From Acidobacteriota bacterium (GTDB taxonomy: Bacteria > Acidobacteriota > Terriglobia > Terriglobales > SCQP01), in the NCBI GenBank assembly GCA_021823305.1, contig JAKAOE010000039.1, positions 1-9,453 on the forward strand: a stretch of 9,453 nt of DNA, in the 5' to 3' direction. The notes below the pieces were generated by a model. That model had not been told where the DNA came from. It saw nothing but the letters and a program-made list of their open reading frames with translations, and ran no database searches. A program made the position numbers and the translations under genes. The stretch's first letter is position 1. Every line of letters starts with the position of its first letter. Positions 6,813-9,453 of this stretch are shown here, in pieces.

Positions 6813-8568
6813 GGCGCAAGCCGGCGCGGCGGCGGCGCCGCGGCTGCCCACGCCGCCGCTGGCGACGGAGGCGACGCGCGACGGCATCCCCACCTTCTGG
6901 CTGAGCCCGGAGACGGCGCCCGCGGCGTTGCGCTGGCTGAAACACGACGCGCGCCCGCGCTACGAGATGCTCTACGACCTGACGGCGGTGGACGAACGCA
7001 GCCGGCGGCCGCCGCCGCCGGGGGCGCCGACGCTGCCGCGGCGCGATTTCACGCTGGTGTATCACCTCTATTCGTTTGAGGCGAACGAGTTCGTGCGGAT
7101 CAAGGCGCCGCTGGAGGACGGCGCGGGTCTGCGCGCGCCGACACTCACCGGGGTGTGGCCGGCGGCCGACTGGTACGAGTGCGAGACCTGGGACATGTTC
7201 GGCATCGCCTTCGACGGACATCCGCACCTGCGGCGCCTCCTGATGCCGCCCACGTGGCGGGGGCATCCGCTGCGCAAGGAGCATCCGGCGCGCGCCACCG
7301 AGATGGGGCCGTTCCGGCTGTGGGAGGAGAAGGAGACGAGCGAGCAGGCGGCGCTGCGCTTCGAGCCCGAGGCGTGGGGCATGGCGCGGGGCAGCGGCGA
7401 CACCGACTTTCTCTTTCTCAACCTCGGGCCGCAGCACCCGGGCACGCACGGGGTGCTGCGCATCGCGGTGCAGCTGGACGGCGAAACGATCGTGGACGCG
7501 GTGCCCGACATCGGCTACCACCACCGCGGCGCGGAGAAGATGGGCGAGCGCCAGAGCTGGCACACCTACATTCCCTACACCGACCGGGTGGATTACCTCG
7601 GCGGGACGATGAACAACCTGGCCTACCTGACCGCGCTGGAGACGCTGGCCGGGATCAGCATTCCACCGCGGGCGCAGGTCATCCGGGTGATGCTGTGCGA
7701 GCTGTTCCGCATCGTCAGCCACCTGGTGTGGTACGGGACGTTCTCGCAGGATTTGGGCCAGCTCTCGCCGGTGTTTTTCACCTTCAACGACCGCGAGCGC
7801 GCCTTCGGGCTGGTGGAGGCGATCACTGGGGCGCGCATGCACCCGGGGTGGTTCCGCATCGGCGGGGTGGCGCAGGATTTGCCGCAGGGCTGGGACGCGA
7901 TGCTGCGCGAGTTTCTCGCCTACCTGCCGCCGCGGCTGCGCGAGTACGACCGCGAGATCATGGCCAACCGCATCTTCAAGGCGCGGACCATCGGGGTGGG
8001 GCGGATGAGCCGCGCGGAGGCGATCGAGTGGGGCGTCACCGGCCCCAACCTGCGGGCCACTGGGCTGGCGTGGGACTTCCGGCGGAAGCGGCCCTACGGC
8101 GGCTACGAGCAATTCGACTTTGACATCCCCACCGCCGAAGGCTGCGACTGCTACGCGCGGGCGCAGGTGCGGGTGGAGGAGATGCGGCAGAGCCTGCGCA
8201 TTCTGCAGCAGTGCCTCGACGGCATGCCGGCGGGGCGGTACAAATCGGACGACCCGCGCGCCACGCCGCCGGCGAAGGAGCCGGGCACGATGCACGACAT
8301 CGAGACGCTGATCACGCATTTTGTGGGCGTGAGCTGGGGGCCGGTGATGCCCGAGGGCGAGGCGCTGGGAGTGATCGAGGCGACCAAAGGGAGCAACGGC
8401 TACTACCTGGTGAGCGACGGCGGGACGTGTTCCTACCGCACGCGCATCCGCTCGCCCTCGTTCGCGGCGATGCAGACGCTGCCGCTGCTGTGTCGCGGCG
8501 CGATGATTCCGGATCTGCTGGCGGTGCTGGGGGCGATGGATTACGTGCTGGCGGACGTGGACCGGTGA
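6802..8568 (+). CDS. nuoCD: NADH-quinone oxidoreductase fused subunit C/D
   Basis: A single 588-residue frame joins NuoC (30 kDa type, about 1-170) and NuoD (49 kDa type, about 202-588). The NuoC signature is [18 protein letters not shown] (124-141) followed by [20 protein letters not shown]. NuoD starts with [17 protein letters not shown] (204-220), where H212 and H216 belong to the quinone-site loop. It continues with [17 protein letters not shown] (238-254) and [12 protein letters not shown], whose Tyr259 matches the quinone-contacting tyrosine (Tyr87 in Thermus Nqo4). It ends with the expected -DVDR. The linker (about 171-201) includes PEAWGM, like the E. coli fusion. A Pro-rich loop ([15 protein letters not shown], 68-82) sits in NuoC. 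ATG 6802 overlaps the end of nuoB by 11 bases, with a weak GAAGAG Shine-Dalgarno. The fused form occurs in enterobacteria and some other lineages. Confidence 0.97.
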   Translation: MRSEAQAGAAAAPRLPTPPLATEATRDGIPTFWLSPETAPAALRWLKHDARPRYEMLYDLTAVDERSRRPPPPGAPTLPRRDFTLVYHLYSFEANEFVRIKAPLEDGAGLRAPTLTGVWPAADWYECETWDMFGIAFDGHPHLRRLLMPPTWRGHPLRKEHPARATEMGPFRLWEEKETSEQAALRFEPEAWGMARGSGDTDFLFLNLGPQHPGTHGVLRIAVQLDGETIVDAVPDIGYHHRGAEKMGERQSWHTYIPYTDRVDYLGGTMNNLAYLTALETLAGISIPPRAQVIRVMLCELFRIVSHLVWYGTFSQDLGQLSPVFFTFNDRERAFGLVEAITGARMHPGWFRIGGVAQDLPQGWDAMLREFLAYLPPRLREYDREIMANRIFKARTIGVGRMSRAEAIEWGVTGPNLRATGLAWDFRRKRPYGGYEQFDFDIPTAEGCDCYARAQVRVEEMRQSLRILQQCLDGMPAGRYKSDDPRATPPAKEPGTMHDIETLITHFVGVSWGPVMPEGEALGVIEATKGSNGYYLVSDGGTCSYRTRIRSPSFAAMQTLPLLCRGAMIPDLLAVLGAMDYVLADVDR

Positions 8569-8577
8569 GGGAGGCGG

Positions 8578-9054
8578 ATGTTGAGCGAAGCCGAACGCGC
8601 GGAGATGGACGCCGAGGCGGCGCAATATCCCACCCGGCGGGCGGCCGCGATCGATGCGCTGCGCATCGCGCAGCGCCACCGCGGCCACCTCAGCGACGCG
8701 ACGCTGGCGGAGGTGGCGGACTACCTGGGCCTTACGGCGGCCGAGCTCGAAGGCGTGGCCACCTTCTACAACCTGCTGCACCGGCGGCCGGTGGGGCGGC
8801 ACGTGATCTGGCTCTGCGACGGGGTGAGCTGTTGGCTGTGCGGGCAGGGGCGGCTGCGGCGGGCGCTGGAGCGCGAGCTGGGCGTGGGGCTGGGCGGGAC
8901 CACGGCGGACGGCCGCTTCACGCTGCTGCCGATCGTCTGTCTAGGGGCGTGCGACGGCGCGCCGGTGGCGATGGTGGACGAGGAGCTGCACCGCGGGCTC
9001 GATCCGACGCGCGACCCGCGCCAGCCGGCGGCGATGCTGGCGGAGTACCGGTGA
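8578..9054 (+). CDS. nuoE: NADH-quinone oxidoreductase subunit E
   Basis: NuoE is the 24 kDa-type thioredoxin-fold subunit of the peripheral NADH module, carrying [2Fe-2S] cluster N1a next to the NuoF flavin. The start ATG 8578 is preceded by AGGGAGG (8568-8574), 9 bases after the nuoCD stop. The 158 residues show the helical N-terminus with LEGVATFYNLLHRRPVGRHVIWLC (split over 57-80). The four ligands are C80-x4-C85 (CDGVSC) and C121-x3-C125 (CLGAC). An extra C88 follows the first pair. The block TTADGRFTLLP (108-118) resembles the E. coli protein as I recall it. The length is close to the usual 155-170 residues. It overlaps the nuoF start by 4 bases. Confidence 0.96.
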   Translation: MLSEAERAEMDAEAAQYPTRRAAAIDALRIAQRHRGHLSDATLAEVADYLGLTAAELEGVATFYNLLHRRPVGRHVIWLCDGVSCWLCGQGRLRRALERELGVGLGGTTADGRFTLLPIVCLGACDGAPVAMVDEELHRGLDPTRDPRQPAAMLAEYR

Positions 9055-9453
9055 ACGAGCGCACCCATCCGCTGACCTGGAACCTGCCGGCGGGGGGCGG
9101 CATGCTCGGCCTCGCCGGCTACGGGCCCTACCGTGGGCTGGAGGCGGCGCGGGGGCTGGCGCCGGCAGCGATCACGGCGATGGTGCAAGAGGCGAACCTG
9201 CGCGGGCGGGGCGGCGCGGGCTTTCCCACCGGGGTGAAGTGGGCGGCGCTGCCGCTGGGCGCGGCGGCGCCACGGCCGAAGTACATCGCGGTCAACGCCG
9301 ACGAGATGGAGCCGGGCACGTTCAAGCACCGGCTGCTGCTGGAGTGCAACCCGCATCTGCTGCTGGAGGGCATCGCCATCTGCGCGCGGGCGGTCGAGGC
9401 CGAGGCGGCCTACATCTTCCTGCGCGGCGAGTACACGCTGGCGGCGGCGCGGC
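9051..9453 (+). CDS. nuoF: NADH-quinone oxidoreductase subunit F, N-terminal part (cut by window edge)
   Basis: NuoF binds NADH, FMN and a [4Fe-4S] cluster and is the electron entry point of complex I. The start is GTG 9051, overlapping the nuoE stop as GTGA, with GGAG at 9042-9045. The frame stays open to the right edge: 134 codons of an expected 430-450. Visible motifs are THPLTW near the start, the glycine-rich flavin/NADH loop GRGGAGFPTGVKW (52-64), and NADEMEPGTFKHRLL (82-96) leading to PHLLLEGI (101-108) and YIFLRGEY (121-128). The Met in DEMEPGT is the E. coli-type variant; many others have DESEPGT. His93 replaces the Asp usually seen in the KDR that follows. The iron-sulphur ligands lie beyond the edge. 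nuoG and later subunits are expected downstream. Confidence 0.96.
   Translation, partial: MNERTHPLTWNLPAGGGMLGLAGYGPYRGLEAARGLAPAAITAMVQEANLRGRGGAGFPTGVKWAALPLGAAAPRPKYIAVNADEMEPGTFKHRLLLECNPHLLLEGIAICARAVEAEAAYIFLRGEYTLAAAR

Noticed and set aside
6460..8802. A 780-codon minus-strand frame opposite nuoB, nuoCD and nuoE
   Set aside because: It is antisense to unambiguous complex I genes and has Arg/Pro/His-rich shadow composition.

Overview
The window is very GC-rich, densely coded bacterial chromosome. It holds the start of an NADH:quinone oxidoreductase (complex I) operon on the right and a group of cell-envelope genes on the left. The high GC, a giant lipoprotein of Ig-like plus NHL-type repeats, and small uncharacterised envelope genes suggest an environmental, slow-growing lineage such as Acidobacteriota. 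That is an inference from gene style; there is no rRNA or other marker to prove it. I see no mobile element, tRNA, rRNA, CRISPR array or phage gene.

Layout: (1) 1-498, minus strand: N-terminal part of a TonB/energy-transducer-like protein (cytoplasmic head, one membrane anchor, long Pro/Arg spacer) that runs off the left edge. (2) 499-778: a divergent intergenic region with two imperfect direct repeats and a third, inverted copy of their core, which are candidate operators. (3) 779-1384, plus: an exported protein of unknown function. (4) 1416-5264, plus: a 1282-residue lipoprotein with five 90-residue Ig-like repeats, a sixth divergent module and 12 NHL-type blades. It probably shares a transcript with gene 3. 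(5) 5261-5686, minus: a small two-helix membrane protein with two CxxC pairs, convergent with and overlapping the lipoprotein gene by 4 bases. (6) 5743 to the right edge, plus: nuoA, nuoB, a fused nuoCD, nuoE and the start of nuoF, tightly packed with 4- and 11-base overlaps.

NuoA and NuoB with the NuoCD fusion form the membrane-anchoring and quinone/N2 parts of complex I. NuoE and NuoF form the NADH-oxidising module. The rest (nuoG onward) should lie beyond the right edge. The Nuo proteins show E. coli-type signatures: the CD fusion, DEMEPGT in NuoF, no ND3-type loop cysteine in NuoA, and an E. coli-like NuoB C-terminus. This is notable if the host is not a gammaproteobacterium.

I found no convincing new multi-gene system. 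The points most worth following are the 270-bp periodic Ig repeat array joined to a possible double six-bladed propeller, the repeated element in the divergent region 499-778, and the palindrome in the 56-bp gap between the CxxC membrane protein and nuoA.
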